A stretch of 64,000 bases of DNA, taken from positions 62,001 through 126,000 of the forward strand of contig JAACJO010000037.1 of the NCBI GenBank assembly GCA_013368445.1, written 5' to 3'. This DNA comes from Leucocoprinus leucothites (Eukaryota > Basidiomycota > Agaricomycetes > Agaricales > Agaricaceae). A program made the position numbers and the translations under genes. The notes below the pieces were generated by a model. It saw nothing but the letters and a program-made list of their open reading frames with translations, did not search any database and had not been told where the DNA came from. Numbering within the stretch: the first letter of the stretch is position 1; every line of letters begins with the position of its first letter. This document shows, in pieces, positions 1 through 11,945 of this stretch.

Positions 1-495
1 TTGGTGGTGGACGCTTGGCTACTTGAGTTGTGTAATATTAGGACTAGTTTCCTGATTTTTTTTTGTTATAGTAGCAGTACACTGTTAGGCAGGCTTGAGG
101 CGACGATAGTGGTTCACAACGCTCGTTACCTGGATCAAACCGACAAATCAGATTCAACTAGAGTACACTAAACATGAACATCAATTCATATACGTGATCA
201 AATCACCGTGTATTAATCGATCACATTGACTACAAAAATAGAATCCTCAATCCACCGACACAAAAAACCTCCGGATCAGCCTCTCTAAACACCTGTTTCA
301 CGCCATACCCAACTAATCCCCTCGGTACATATTTTTGATCTTTCTTCCTTCCAGCCTCATACGTGGCTTGCATCCTAACTTTAACAGTTCTGTGGACTTT
401 GGCTTTCCCCTGTGTTCCTCCAGTGACATTCGCACTGGCATTTCCAGCTACATTGTCACTGGCATCGATGCCGCCGCTGTCTACGGCTTCAACGT

Positions 496-2574
496 TTACA
501 TCGGCATCAGCATCGCGACTCCAGGGAACGGTGCGTCCGATACCTTTGTGTGTCTTATTTCTTTGAATTTTAGCTTCGGATGTTTGGCGTCGGGGACGTA
601 GATTTCGGTGACCATGAGGTAGTATTCCATGGGACGCCAAAGGTGAGGTTTTAATTTGAGTTGGTCGTAGGTGGAAGCGAGAGCATCGGCGAGGTCGTGT
701 TGTTCTTCTGATACCTCCGGGTGTCCCTCCACTGGGACTAGACACGGCGTAGTAGAAGTAGCAGCATCAGCCGCATGAGTAGTATTAGTGGGAGGAGCAG
801 TAGGTTTCTTAGGGGTGAAGAAGGATTTGAGGGTTTGAAGGAAGGAAGGATTGATTGGTGGTGGGATGGTAGCTGATTCAGTGGAGGAGGAGAGAGGAGG
901 GCGAGGGAGGACTGTAGGGTGTAGATGGGAGGGATGGATACCGATGACGTGGATGGCGGAAGAGTTGAAGATGATGCCTGTTCTGGTTTTGAAGCATTCA
1001 CGGATCATCCAGCGGAGGGGGATGTGGGAGAGGTTAGGGCGGACATGGTTTTTGACTGCAGAGGTGGGTGAGTGAGTGGGGAGAGTATGGGAGGGGGGAG
1101 GACGTACCGGAGCCGCCACCTACGTCTGGCGTAGCGGAGAGAGGAGAAGTGGTAAGTGGAGTGAAAGGAGGGTAGAAAGGAGCGTTACCAGTGTGACAGC
1201 CAATAAACCAGACTTGTAAGAGCTGTAAGTGAGTAATGAGGACGAGGATGAGTGAAAGATGAATGCACTTCCCCAACATCGGTTTCAAGGCCACCGTCCC
1301 TGACTTCTTTAGACTGACCCCAGAAATTGGGTTTGAATCTTACGCGATGCTCGTCGAGCGCGAGTGCATGGCGGAAGACACGAACAACATCGTTGTTCCT
1401 TGTATATCTGAGTTTCACAGGACGGACCATACCAACGGAATTGACGGTGTCCCTCGTTTCGATGTCAGCAATGAGGGTAATGGTAAAAAGCTGAGCGTAC
1501 CAGCAGCTGATAAAGTCGACATACATGGTCGTGCAGTTGTTGTCTGCTTTGAATTTAGTCCAATCGTCGAGGAGTTGCTTCCATTCTTCTACTGCTTTCT
1601 GATCGTCCCTAGATCGCGCTTTGTGTGTTTTGCGATTGAAGAGTTTGAAAGCCTCCCATGCCATTGGTTTAGTGGCTTTTTCGGGAGGGAGCAGAGCGAC
1701 TACTTTGAGCATGCTGGCTAAACTGAAAGGGAAACATGTTTGCGATAGTCGCAAAAGGCGAGAGAAGCTTGATCGGACTTTTACTTACGCACAGGCGGTA
1801 TAAGCTCCCCTCGAGAACCCAAAGAGGGAGATCTTGTCCCCGGGTCGATCTGAAAATACATTCGAACAGTTGACAGGACGCTTGGAAGGGAGAAGTTGGG
1901 GATTGGGGCGTACAGTGCTTCGCGAGCCATTCATATGCATCTGTGTATGATATGATTTATGATGTCATATGATACATGTCGAAACTTACAGGTCACGTGT
2001 ACTGCCAGACCCCAACCGATGGCTTGGTCGACCATCTGATGGAAAGTAGGGTAAGAGGGGAGGTGGAGTAGAAGAGTAAGGGGATGTCGACGCTAACCTG
2101 GGAAACGGGGCCAAGGAGGGGCACGTCCAGTTCTTTACCTCTGAAATTAGGTTTGTACGGTCCAATCCCTTGCTGTAGACACATGCGGTGCGCGAGTGAA
2201 CACCAAGGCTGGCGGTACTAGGGTGAAAAAGGGCACGCACCTGGTAATAAACGAGTTGTTTGTCAATTTCGGGATGGATAAGCCTTTCGTCGTTTGGCCA
2301 GCCTAGGAGGGCATCTCGGAAATGGATGATATTGGTAACCTGTGCACGGTTATGATTATGCAGTGGACTTGAACAGGAGGTGAAACGGGTACGTCGGCGT
2401 CTTGCCTGGGAGGAAATGTTAGATGACATTTATATGGACCGAAATAAAAAAGAATAGTCACTTGTCGCCTGTGCCATCAAAAAGCAGGACCAAGTTGCGC
2501 CCTGTGTCTGTGGGTGCACGTTCTGGGATGTAGACGGGGCCAGTGGAAGGAGAAGAAGAAGAATCGGAAGCCAT
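496..2574 (-). CDS. Tle1-like DUF2235 alpha/beta hydrolase, copy 1 (C-terminal frameshift)
   Basis: Predicted hydrolase of the DUF2235 family (related to the type VI effector phospholipase Tle1 catalytic domain; fungal members are uncharacterised). The start is ATG at 2574. Visible in order: LVLLFDGTGDK near the N-terminus; QLVYYQ and QGIGPYKPNF; the nucleophile motif GFSRGAYTA with the catalytic Ser; ASMLKVVALLP; RHALALDEHRVRFKPNFWG; WFIGCHT followed after an intron by DVGGGS (probable catalytic His region); and SHIPLRWMIRECF. There are about nine introns. The canonical YTAR after the nucleophile is YTAC here. Compared with copy 2, four bases are missing near 553-560. The frame changes just after FKEIR and runs to an early stop at 496, while the copy-2-like C-terminus persists in another frame down to 230. 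The catalytic core is complete, so activity is possible, but the last 80 or so residues are lost. Coordinates follow the shifted frame. Confidence 0.75.
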
Positions 2575-2604
2575 TGGAGCAAGGCATGTTGTGGAATGGG
2601 TGGG

Positions 2605-2612
2605 TTTATATA
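2605..2612 (-). promoter_or_regulatory. TATA box of DUF2235 copy 1
   Basis: TATATAAA on the minus strand, about 31 bases upstream of the ATG at 2574. It is conserved at the same distance in copy 2. Confidence 0.55.
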
Positions 2613-2740
2613 TTATATGAAAGCGACTATACTAGAAAAGTGGAAGACAAGCGAGGAGGTAAGTACTTATGTTGGGCAGGGTGATCGGAGCCGGTGATGG
2701 GATCAAGGAAGTGTGATGGCTGTGCGACGGGCTACAGTCG

Positions 2741-3758
2741 CGGACACTTAAAGTCGACTAGTTTGGTCGAAGTAATAGAGTTTAGATGAAAATACCATCA
2801 GACGATAGATCTCACCAAGAGCTCTCGAATGAGCTCCGAATCATAAGATTCTATCGAGCGGTTATCCCGGAAATTAACGTTTAAATCAAAAAATTGACAA
2901 TAGGTCAAAAACCAATAGGAAAATTCTAAAAACGTGCGGAATCAAGTCCTTTGAAATTCTATGTCTGAATACAAGATGTCGTACAATTTTATCCAGCCGA
3001 TACTGCATTATTAAATAGTTAAATGATAAATGCGAATATTCCTACACTCCAGCCCTCCAAAAAGAGGGCATGAAAGAACATTAGTACAGGCTATTGGGGT
3101 TGCAATAAATATTAGATCTGGTGTAAATACTCCAAAAGCAGCCTCCAGAGACGACTTCAGAGATGACAAGTTTTGTGGAAGCGAAATAAGAGGCACTTGG
3201 CATCTGCCCCGTTCATGTTCCATCAGCCGCCAGCCAGGCAGCTAACAGGGGCAGTCTTTGCTGTGATATATGGTGAAGAGAATATACTTATATAATTTCG
3301 GACGGGCTTTTACTGATGGAGTACTTATGCTAATCGTACTTGGAATAAGTACTTAGTGCTGCAATAAAAATAATCGTCCGAGTTCACGAGTGCAATTACT
3401 AAATTAATACCGGATGTATTTCAGTATGGATGATAGATGTATGTAGCACATTCTTATGTTCACCCCCACCACACCTCTGCTCTTCAACGATCGACCCAAT
3501 AGCTCCTATGACATTATCATAGCCTCTCCGCGACAGGAAACAGAGGCTCATCGGTGACACTGAATAATTCTCATGTCCACAGGTTCAGGTGAAGGGTCTC
3601 CTGTAGTACACGGTCATGATCGTGGAGTAATTTTCCGTAGAAGTTTCCGACTGCAACTGGGGAATTTAGGTGTGAGCAGCCGGATACTGCGAGTTCTTGA
3701 GAAGGGTGTGTTGGTGATAGCGGGGAATTTTTTCGAGGTCGTGTGGGGTTTTGGGGTT
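2741..3758. other. Intergenic spacer between the duplicated units
   Basis: No homologous partner elsewhere in the window and no supportable gene. It is AT-rich around 3250-3450. Short open frames here show no recognisable motif and no splice context. Confidence 0.6.
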
Positions 3759-4017
3759 TGGTGGTGGACGTTTCGATGGCTATCTGAGTTGTGTAATATT
3801 AGGGCGACCAATTTTCTGATATATTTATTATAGAAGTATACTGCTTGAGGCGATTACAGTAGTTCACAACGCTCGTTACTTGGATCAAAACGCCAAATCA
3901 GATTCAACTAGAGTACATACACTAAAAACAATCTTCAATTCATACATAGCGTGATCGACTTTACCGTGTATCAAATCGATCACTTTCAATCAAGTCCAGG
4001 AAAGCGAGTTGTTCTCA

Positions 4018-6482
4018 TCAATCAACCCATTCAAAAAGCTCCTGATCAGCTTCTCCAAACGTTTCTTTCACACCATACCCAACTAATCCCTTCGGTACAT
4101 AATTCTTCCCTTTCTTCTTGCCAGCTTTATACGTAGCTTCCATTCTAACTTTCACAGATCTGTGAACTTTAACTTTCCCCTGAGTTCCTCCAGTCACATT
4201 CGCACTGGCATTTCCAGTAGCATTGGTATCACCGTCAACGGCATCGATGCCACCCCTGTCTACACAGGTATCGGCATCAGCAGCAGCATCAGCGGCAGCA
4301 TTAGCTTCGTCTGAGGAGTTTGGATTGGGAGCACGACGACAAGGAACGGTACGTCCGACGCCTTTGTGCCGTCGTCTTATTTCCTTGAATTGTTTGCCCG
4401 GGGGTTTGGCGTTGGGGACGTGGACTTCGGTGACCATGGGGTAGTATTCCATGGGGCGCCAGAGGTGAGCCTTTAATTTGAGTTGGTCGTAAGCTGAAGC
4501 GAGAGCATCAGAGAGGTCATGTTGTTCTTCTGATACCTCCGGGTGGCCCTCTACTGGGACGAGACATGGCCTGGCAGAAGTGGTGCCGGCGGCAGCAGCA
4601 GCAGCAGAATTAGTCGTAGTGGTAGGGCCGGATTTCTTGCGAGTGAAAAGGGAGAGGAGAGATTCAAGGAAGGAAGGATTAATAGGTGGCGGGATTGGGG
4701 ATAACTCGATGGAAGAGGAGAGTGGGGAGGGAGGGAGCGCTGGGCGAGGGAGGACGGTAGGGTGGAGATGGGAGGGGTGGATACCGATGATGTGGATGGC
4801 GGAAGACTTGAAGATGATCCCTGTTTCCTTTTTGAAGCATTCGCGGATCATCCAACGAAGGGGGATATGGGAGAGGTTGGGGCGGACATAGTTTTTGACT
4901 GCAGAGAGGGGTGAGTGAGTGGGGAGAGGAACGAGGGGAGAAGAGGGAACGCACCGGAGCCACCGCCTACGTCTGGCGTAGCGATGCAAAGAGGTGAGTG
5001 GAGCGAAGGTCATTTAGAAAGGGAGTTACCTGTGTGACAACCAGCAAACCAGACCTGCATAGACTGTGAGTGAATAATGAGGACGAAAGAAGGATGGCTG
5101 TACTTCTTCAACGTCAGTCGAGAGACCACCCTCCTTGACTTCTTTAGGTTGACCCCAGAAATTGGGTTTGAATCTCACACGATGTTCGTCGAGCGCAAGT
5201 GCATGGCGAAAGACACGGACAATATCGTTATTCCTTGTATATCTGAGTTTGATGGGACGGATCAAACCGACGGAATTAACAGTGTCCCTTAATTCGATAT
5301 TAGTGAAATGAGCCTGGTAACGGTAGGGGGACTAGCGTACCAGCAGCCAAGAAAGTCAATGTATACGGTTCTGCAGTTATTATCTGCTTTGAATTTAGTC
5401 CAAGTGGCGAGGAGGTCCTTCCATTCTTGCTCTGCTTTCTCGTCTTCCGTAGACTTTGGTTTGCGCGTTTTGCTACTGAAGAGTTTGTATGCCTCCAATG
5501 ATCTATCGAGTTTATATATATCAAGTGGGATTTATCGTCTCTGTCCTCGGAGGCGGGGAGTAGACCGACTGCTTTGAGCATACCGGCTAAACTAAACTCG
5601 TTGAGTAGAGAACAGCATCTTTGTGAGAAGGGGATATGATATGTTTTGATAGTATAAGACTTACGCTCGGGCGGTATAGGCTCCTCGAGAGAAACCAAAG
5701 AGGGAGATCTTGTCCCCAGGCCGATCTGGAACATTCAAGCTGTTGACAAGATGCTTGGAAGGAAGAAGTTGGATATTGGAGCGTACAGTGCTTCACAAGC
5801 CATTGATATCCATCTATGTATGATATGATTTCATGAACAAGCGGAGGGCGCTTGATTTAATTAGAAACTTACGAGTCACGTGTATTGGGAGACTCCAAGC
5901 GATGGCTTGATCAACGATCTATGGAAGGTAAAGTGTGAGAAAGAAATGAGGGGGAAAGGAGCGGAAGGGTCGGAAAAGTGGGGTTTTTTGACGCTGACCT
6001 GGGAAACGGTGCCAAGGATTGGCACGTCGACTTCTCTTTTGTTGATAATGGCTTGTATGTTCCGATCCCTTGCTGTAGACGTATGCAGTGCGTGAGTCAG
6101 CACCAAGGTGGGCGGTACTAAGGGTGAGGGAAGGGCGCGCACGCACCTGGTAATAAACGAGTTGTTTGTCAGTTTCGGGATGGATAAGCTTGTCGTCGTT
6201 TGGCCAGCCCAGAAGGGCATCTCGGAAATGGATGATGTTAGTAACCTGTGCACGGTTATGGTTATGCAGTGAACTAGAACAGGGGGGTGAAACGCGTACA
6301 TCAGCGTCTTCCCTGGTAGCAAGTGTTAGATGTCATTATGTCAGGACCGAAATAAAAAAGAATAGTCACTTGTCGCCTGTGCCATCAAAAAGTAGGACCA
6401 ATGTGCGCCCTGTGTCTGTGGGGGCGCGCTCTGGGATGTAGACTGGGTCAGTGGAGGGAGTGGAAGAAGAAACAGAAGCCAT
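4018..6482 (-). pseudogene. Tle1-like DUF2235 alpha/beta hydrolase, copy 2 (internal frameshift)
   Basis: Paralog of the gene at 496-2574 with the same exon layout. The start is ATG at 6482 (PVYIPERAPTDTGR, then LVLLFDGTGDK). It keeps the canonical nucleophile motif GFSRGAYTARA, LAGMLKAVGLLP, RHALALDEHRVRFKPNFWG and DVGGGS after WFAGCH-type sequence (here VWFAGCHT). The C-terminus is continuous through KVHRSVKVRMEATY to a stop at 4018. Right after GLLP, however, the segment before the conserved EAYKLF is 29 bases longer than in copy 1 (about 5498-5568). This puts EAYKLF and everything after it out of frame, and there is no GT in the extra segment to make it an intron. I therefore call a frame break in the middle of the catalytic domain. 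An unusual splice or an assembly error is the alternative. Copies 1 and 2 carry different lesions. Confidence 0.7.
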
Positions 6483-6512
6483 TAGCGCTCGACATGTTGT
6501 GAAATGGGTGGG

Positions 6513-6520
6513 TTTATATA
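6513..6520 (-). promoter_or_regulatory. TATA box of DUF2235 copy 2
   Basis: TATATAAA on the minus strand about 31 bases before the ATG at 6482, matching copy 1. It lies in a 216-base divergent promoter region shared with the SKT5-like gene. Confidence 0.55.
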
Positions 6521-6698
6521 TTATTATGAAAACCACTATACTTGAAAAGTGGAAGGGAAGCGAGGAAGGTATGTTTGGACAGGGTGATCGGAGCCGGTGA
6601 TGAGATCAGGGAAGTATGATGGCTGTGCGATGCGATGGCTATAACGGGATTGATATAAATTGGTTTAACTGTGACCACGACCACGACTCACTCCAAAC

Positions 6699-9110
6699 AT
6701 GGCTCAGGCGCCTCCCGTTCCTCCTCGTCCTCTTGACTATTCAGACTACCGCCCATCGTCTCTTCCTCCCCCAGTTCCCCAGTACCGCCCGATCTTCGTG
6801 CGCAAGAAACACGGTATAGCACACCCAGTCCTTACGAGTATCCAGAGCAACCACTCGCAGCACCGCGTCCTCACAGAATCGATCCATCGATCGGAGCAAA
6901 TGTGTTTATTCCTCTTTTTATTTCTTGTGTAGAAACTAATAAATGGATGGGTAGATGGCACGTACGCTCGATGAACCAGGTTTTGTCGTTCCTCCGTCGC
7001 ATATGCCGCCTCCACCTCCGCAGTTGCAAAATCGTTCTGATTGGTCACCTTGGGCACCGCCCATGAACCAGCAACTTACGTTCTCCGCTCCTCAACCTCC
7101 TCAAGCACCACAGCCACCACCGCCTTTGCCTCATCACCAGCCATCTCAACCTCCGCCCGTCTCTGCGCCCAGCCCGCCCATTTCTGTTGCCCCTGCCCTC
7201 ACTGCCCCGCTGCCGACTATTGCCAACCTCCAGGGCGCTCTCCATGCTATACAGAACCCCCAGCATGATCCTTTCCTTAAAGTGGCCTGGTGTCGAGACG
7301 TCTTTTTCCTCGTCGATCGTGCTCAGCAGAACCCAAGTCCCAGCACTGATCCTGCTGTCGGTCCTGTTGTAATCAACGATCCTCTACTTCATCGGTTGGC
7401 CCACGTCGCAGTCCCGACCATTCTTCAACTCGCCAACGCCACTCAGACTCCACTTCCGCAATACGCCGCCGAAGCCACATACTGGCGTGCCATGTTTGCC
7501 GCCAGTGGTGCCTATCCTGAATTTATCACGCACAATCCCCGAGTCGCTTTTCGTGATTTTGAAACAGCTGCTAGGGGAGGTTACGCGATTGCGTGGTTCA
7601 GGCTTGGGCGCGATTATGAAAATTTCAAGGATACGCAGCGCGCGAGGGAGTGCTTTGAACGTGGAGTCAAGCTTGGGGTGGAAAGTTGCACTTACGTAGG
7701 CTTGCCCTGATTTCGTGATAAATTACCCATTATTCTAACCCTGTTTTTTTTTCTTAGCGGATGGGCATGGCTCATCTCCTTGGCCAGCTGGGTCTTACTG
7801 CGAGTCCGCAGCAAGCTATCCCTCTCCTCCAGCGTGCTGCTACACTTGCTACCACGAACGTTCCTCAACCCGCTTACGTCTTTTCCCTTCTCCTTCTCAA
7901 CGAATTCACACAAACGTCCATCCCACCTACCGCTTTCGGCCCGTTCCTTCCTCAAGGCTCTAGCCCTCTCCTCGAAGCCCGTAAACATCTAGAACGTGCA
8001 GCGTACCTCCATTTCGCACCTGCCCAATACAAACTCGGCCACGCATACGAATATGCTCAGCCTCCCTTCCCCTTTGATCCCCTGCTCAGCGTCCAATACT
8101 ACAGCCTCGCTAGTCAACAAGGCGAAGTCGAAGCTGACATGGCGCTCAGTAAATGGTTCCTCTGCGGGAGCGGGGACACCGACGGTGGTGCCGGATTTGA
8201 CAAAGACGAAGCGCTGGCACTCACGTTTGCCGAAAAGGCAGCGAAGAAGGGGTTACATTCTGCGGAATTTGCGATGGGGTATTATGCAGAGGTGGGGGTG
8301 GGGAGGGCGAAGGATATTCAGGGTGCGATTCGGTGGTATACGAGAGCTCGAGATCATGGGAATAGTGATGCGGAGGATAGGTTGAAGGCACTTGAGCAGC
8401 CTATGCCGCAGATGCTTTCGAGGCAGGAGCATGATACGATTACGGATGATAAGCTGGTGAGGAAGAGGACGCAGGCGAAGCAGAGGTCGGATGCGTCGAG
8501 ACCTGCTGAGTATAGACCGCAGGTGCAGAATGGGCATCTTGCTGTTGGAGGTCCTGGTGGTGGTCCTCCCGGGCCGAGTGGGATGCCGATGCCACCGCAA
8601 CAGCAGCAGCAGCAGCAGCAGAGAGCGGATGGGAGGATGGTGGTGGATGGGATTAGGAAGCAGAGTATGATGGAATCCCAGGCGTATAATCGGACGAGTC
8701 CGCCTCGTCAGCATCAGCAGTTGCAGCAACAGCCACAGCCACAGCAACCTGCTCATCAACCGAGACCGCAGAATTCGAGACCACAGATGTCGAGACCCCA
8801 GAGTAATATTAGTACGATGTCTGGAAGGACAGGGTATTCGTTGACAGATTCGCCGATGACGACGCCTCCACCTGGTTCCGGGCCTCATGGTGCTCCTGGT
8901 GGTGGTACGGGACCTGGTGGTGGGCCTGGTGGGCGATTGCAGAGGCCGGGAGGTGGAGGTGGTCCTGGTGGTCCTGGAGGAGGAATGGGATTCACGGATG
9001 CTCCGCCGTCGCAAGGTCATTCGAAACCGCAGAAATCGGGTCCGGCGACGTTTGCGGAGATGGGGATTCAAGGAGCGAAAGCTGAGAATGATTCGTGTGT
9101 TATTATGTGA
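6699..9110 (+). CDS. Sel1-repeat protein of the Chs4/SKT5 type, with CaaX box
   Basis: Likely chitin synthase activator or scaffold. In yeast, Chs4/Skt5 brings chitin synthase III to the bud neck and carries Sel1-like repeats and a C-terminal prenylation box. Here a proline-rich N-terminus is followed by about seven Sel1-type helical repeats (AVRFKDFETAARGGY-like, ERGVKLGVESCTY, LERAAYLHFAPAQYKLGHAYE, AEKAAKKGLHSAEFAMGYY, AIRWYTRARDHGNSDAEDRL), then a Gln/Pro/Gly-rich low-complexity tail, a conserved PATFAEMGIQGAKAEND and the terminal CVIM. CVIM is a farnesylation-type CaaX box. The clear introns are at 6902-6954 and about 7696-7757. The ATG at 6699 and the downstream frame (RYSTPSPYEYPEQPL) do not join without an indel between about 6737 and 6812, so the N-terminal model is uncertain. 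The 3' end of this gene was copied several times into the array downstream. Confidence 0.85.
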
Positions 9111-9879
9111 GTTGGGAGTTGGGAGGAATGGGTTTGGGATAAAGAGAGAGATATCTTTGGTGTTGATCCGATGTGTGGAGGTATTACTGTAGAGGCATGA
9201 TCGTGCTTGTGATTGGATTGATGGAGTCTTTTTTTGTCTTTTTGTGGATACCCGCTTGGACGATTTTTTGTTTTGTCTTTTTTTTGTTTTTTTTTGTATA
9301 TGATAGAATTGGATTCTTTAATGAGTTTGGTTTTGGTTTAAATGTGAGTTGGTCTGAGATGACTTGCATATACTATACTGGTGTGCGGTACTACGGTCGG
9401 TTTGAAAGGTTGGATGAGCAAAGTTTTCTGTATGTTCTGCATAACTGGTCTGATCGATTTCGTACTTGTGAATAGAAATGATCTGCTCATGTATACCGTA
9501 CTTTACGACGGTCACACTTTAGTGTCGATATCAGCGTACGGCGTAAAGACAGTTCTCCTGGTGGAAGAACTTTGTTTCTGCCTCAGGCTGCCGTTGGTTC
9601 TTGCCTTGTCACGAGGCCGGGAATTATGGTCTTGGTCCCCATGCCAGAGAGCTAAGTTGATGGCAATCCATAATGTGTTGATGAATCAATTATATTTATA
9701 AACAGTGGGATCCTAATACTTGGGAAAAGGTCAGTAGTCCTTGAGATTGGTAGCGGGTACGGCACCTTTGTGTATAAGTATAAGTATATCTCTCCTGAAT
9801 ACATGAAGGTTACGGGAGGTAAGAGACGTGATCGCGTTCAATCCAAAGTTTTGCGTGTTAGAAAAGCATGCTTGTTGAA
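9111..9879. other. 3' flank of the SKT5-like gene
   Basis: No gene seen. The first 300 bases (gagagatatctttggtgttg, tttggttttggtttaaatgt) recur after the SKT5-like relic at 15241, so this is the source 3' UTR and flank. A gttgatgaatcaat stretch near 9680 recurs upstream of the other array genes. Confidence 0.6.
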
Positions 9880-9994
9880 ATACTGCCCCGAAATATATGC
9901 AGAAGGATCAATTTGTGCGTCGTCAGGCTCAAAGATGATCAAGAAGAGATAGAGAACGTGAGAAGAGGTACTACTAGAAGGTCGGGGTATAAAT
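9880..9994 (+). promoter_or_regulatory. Upstream block and TATA box of DUF6534 gene 1
   Basis: Contains atatgcagaag and caaagatgatcaagaag, shared with the other five array genes, then TATAAAT at 9988-9994, 80 bases before the ATG. Confidence 0.5.
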
Positions 9995-10073
9995 TGGATT
10001 CTGCTAAGGTCAGTTCCTCCTTCTGCCCAGGTTTATTACTAGTAGCCAGAGGAATAGTCGTGACCGTCACTGC

Positions 10074-11752
10074 ATGGAATCGGTACCAACAGACAAGCCT
10101 CTACTACTCACGTAAGAGCCTAATAGTCGTTCTAGGCCATTCGAACTAAAATCTCGGATAATACTGTATAGGCTCGGGCCCCCGGTAAGTAGTAGGCTGG
10201 GCTGATAAAATTTTGAAGATTGCACTCGTCGTTCCTGAGGCTGGATGAATAGATTGTCGGTGCTGCCATTAACTGGTTCCTCTATGGCATCTTGACGATG
10301 CAATATTGTATGTCCGATCACCCTGTCATATCGGCATTCAGTGCTTACTTTTACTTCAGCCATGTATCTCAATCATACCAACCAGGACAAGACGTGGCTT
10401 CGGATAGTAGGTACGTACATATCTACGAGTATTCGAGCCGTTTCTTTTTTAATGAAGTTCTTCCTTAGTGCATTTTTTGTTCTTGTTAGACACCGCCCAA
10501 ATCTTCTTGGTAATGGTCGATATTTTCTCGTGGTATGTTGACAACTACGGGGATTACATTACGTTCTTGAAGTTCAATGTTTCGCCGGTTGACGGTCCAC
10601 TTTTGGACTCCATAATCATGTTTACGGTTCAGCTCGTGTATTGCTGGAGGCTGTGGGTGCTCGGAGGGTGGAAGGTACTGCCAGCTGTAGCCGCCACTGT
10701 GAGTATTCTCTAATCTCCCGCGGCAGTATCAGTCGGATCAACTTAACTTTTGTATAGCTTGCGCTCGTCTCCTGCGTTAGTGGGATGTTTATTGGTCTGA
10801 CTGTCAGTTTCTGCTCTTTACCAGTAGGAATCTTTAGTAATGACTGACATGCTACAGGAGCAGAAAAATTCTGTGGTATCGGATCGCGTTTATGCTATGG
10901 AAGAGGTCAGTTCCTGCAATCACGAAAAATATACGAATTTCACGATCGGATGCTAGCTGTGGCTATTTGCAAGTGCTATCACTGATATATTGATCGCTTG
11001 CTCTATGGGTTACCTGGTACGTTTTGAACTCTCTCTCGGGTAAAGATTTGTAGGGCTGAAATGTTTGTGGATCAAGGTTTTAAGGTATCGGAGAGAAAAC
11101 GTAACCCGGACGACAATGGTTATGGTGAAACGAGTCGTGATATTGATGTTGGAAACAAACGCTCTGACTGGTGGGTCGAAGAATAGCTGTTCAGTACACT
11201 AACTTGACACTATGCATAGCTGCGATGGCAATTGCACTTGTCACTACCAACTTTCTCGTCTCGCCAAGCAGGATGAGCTTTCCTTGATCATATATGGCTT
11301 TGGCATAAACCGCATGTTGAGACTTGAAATTGCCATTTTTTTAGTTGTATAATGTGTACATTGCACTGTAAGCATCAGCGCGATTAGCTAGAGAGGTATT
11401 TACTCACTTGCTCTCAGAACCTATACAATTGGTAAAATGTATATTGGACCAATACCTTGAGATTGCCTAAATCATAACCACTCATGAATGTTCTTTTTAC
11501 TCTAGGTATAGCAACAGTTCCATGGTGCTCCTGAATCAGCGCACCTATTACAACACTCATAACAAAGTCAACGTGGAGCTCAGTGGCATGCTTGACTCTA
11601 CGAGCGGAGGGAACGTTAGGGATCTTTCCAGCCAGAATCAGACAGCAGTAGAGGTTTCTGTAATCCGTTTTGAGGAACCACCTCTGGACCAAGCAACGTC
11701 GCTCGACCAACGTACTGGAACTCCGATCATCAAACGGGAGAATATGGTTTGA
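10074..11752 (+). CDS. DUF6534-like seven-helix membrane protein, array gene 1
   Basis: Predicted polytopic membrane protein of the basidiomycete DUF6534 type; function unknown. The start is MESVPTDKPLLLT. A 13-nt micro-exon encodes LGPP (10172-10184), followed by IVGAAINWFLYGIL (helix 1), YLNHTNQDKTWLR, VRHRPN-equivalent exon LDTAQIFLVMVDIFSWYV (helix 2), GPLLDSIIMFTVQLVYCWRL (helix 3), LALVSCVSGMFIGLTV (helix 4), LWLFASAITDILIACSMGYL (helix 5), RVVILMLETNALTAAMAI (helix 6) and the tail NSFMVLLNQRTYYNTHNK. It belongs to subtype I with genes 4 and 6. Anomaly: the donor after FLVSPS, which is GTGAG in the paralogs, reads GATGAG at about 11270, and intron read-through meets a stop. The acceptor side is also diverged. 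This copy may be partly disabled. Confidence 0.75.
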
Positions 11753-11854
11753 ATTTCGGGTGTATTAGCGGTCACCTCGTATGAATAGATATTTGTAGGT
11801 GGATACTGTAGGTTCAAATTTTAAATGAATATACCTACATTTCGTATTTGGTAG

Positions 11855-11945
11855 TCGTTACTTCCTGCGGCATTTGAGATAGGGATTCAGGGTGCGAAAT
11901 CTCGTGTGATATTATGTGAGTTGGGTGGGAGAGAGAGGGAGAGAG
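11855..11945 (+). pseudogene. SKT5-like 3'-end relic R1
   Basis: Short decayed copy of the end of the Sel1 gene: gcatttgagatagggattcagggtgcgaaa is interrupted and ends in cgtgtgatattatgtgagtt, which matches the SCVIM stop region plus the following gagttgggtgggagag flank. It cannot encode anything by itself. Confidence 0.65.

Larger units (their letters stand above)
1..2740. repeat. Tandem segmental duplication, unit 1 (DUF2235 gene plus flanks)
   Basis: The stretch from the window edge to about 2740 matches 3759-6640 in the same order. It starts with a shared 3' flank (ttggtggtggacg..., gttcacaacgctcgtta), contains the whole minus-strand DUF2235 gene, and ends in a shared upstream flank (gtgatcggagccggtgat). 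Similarity stops just beyond 2740. The left limit of the unit may lie outside the window. Confidence 0.85.
3759..6640. repeat. Tandem segmental duplication, unit 2
   Basis: Second copy of the DUF2235-containing unit, in direct orientation and about 3.8-3.9 kb downstream of unit 1. Exons and introns are both alignable by eye, which indicates a fairly recent duplication. Confidence 0.85.

Noticed and set aside
3573..3833. Open frame overlapping the start of duplicated unit 2
   Set aside because: It runs from unique spacer into duplicated 3' flank, so it is not a conserved gene.
8560..9100. Long minus-strand frame opposite the SKT5-like tail
   Set aside because: Antisense shadow of a repetitive Gly/Pro/Gln-rich coding region.
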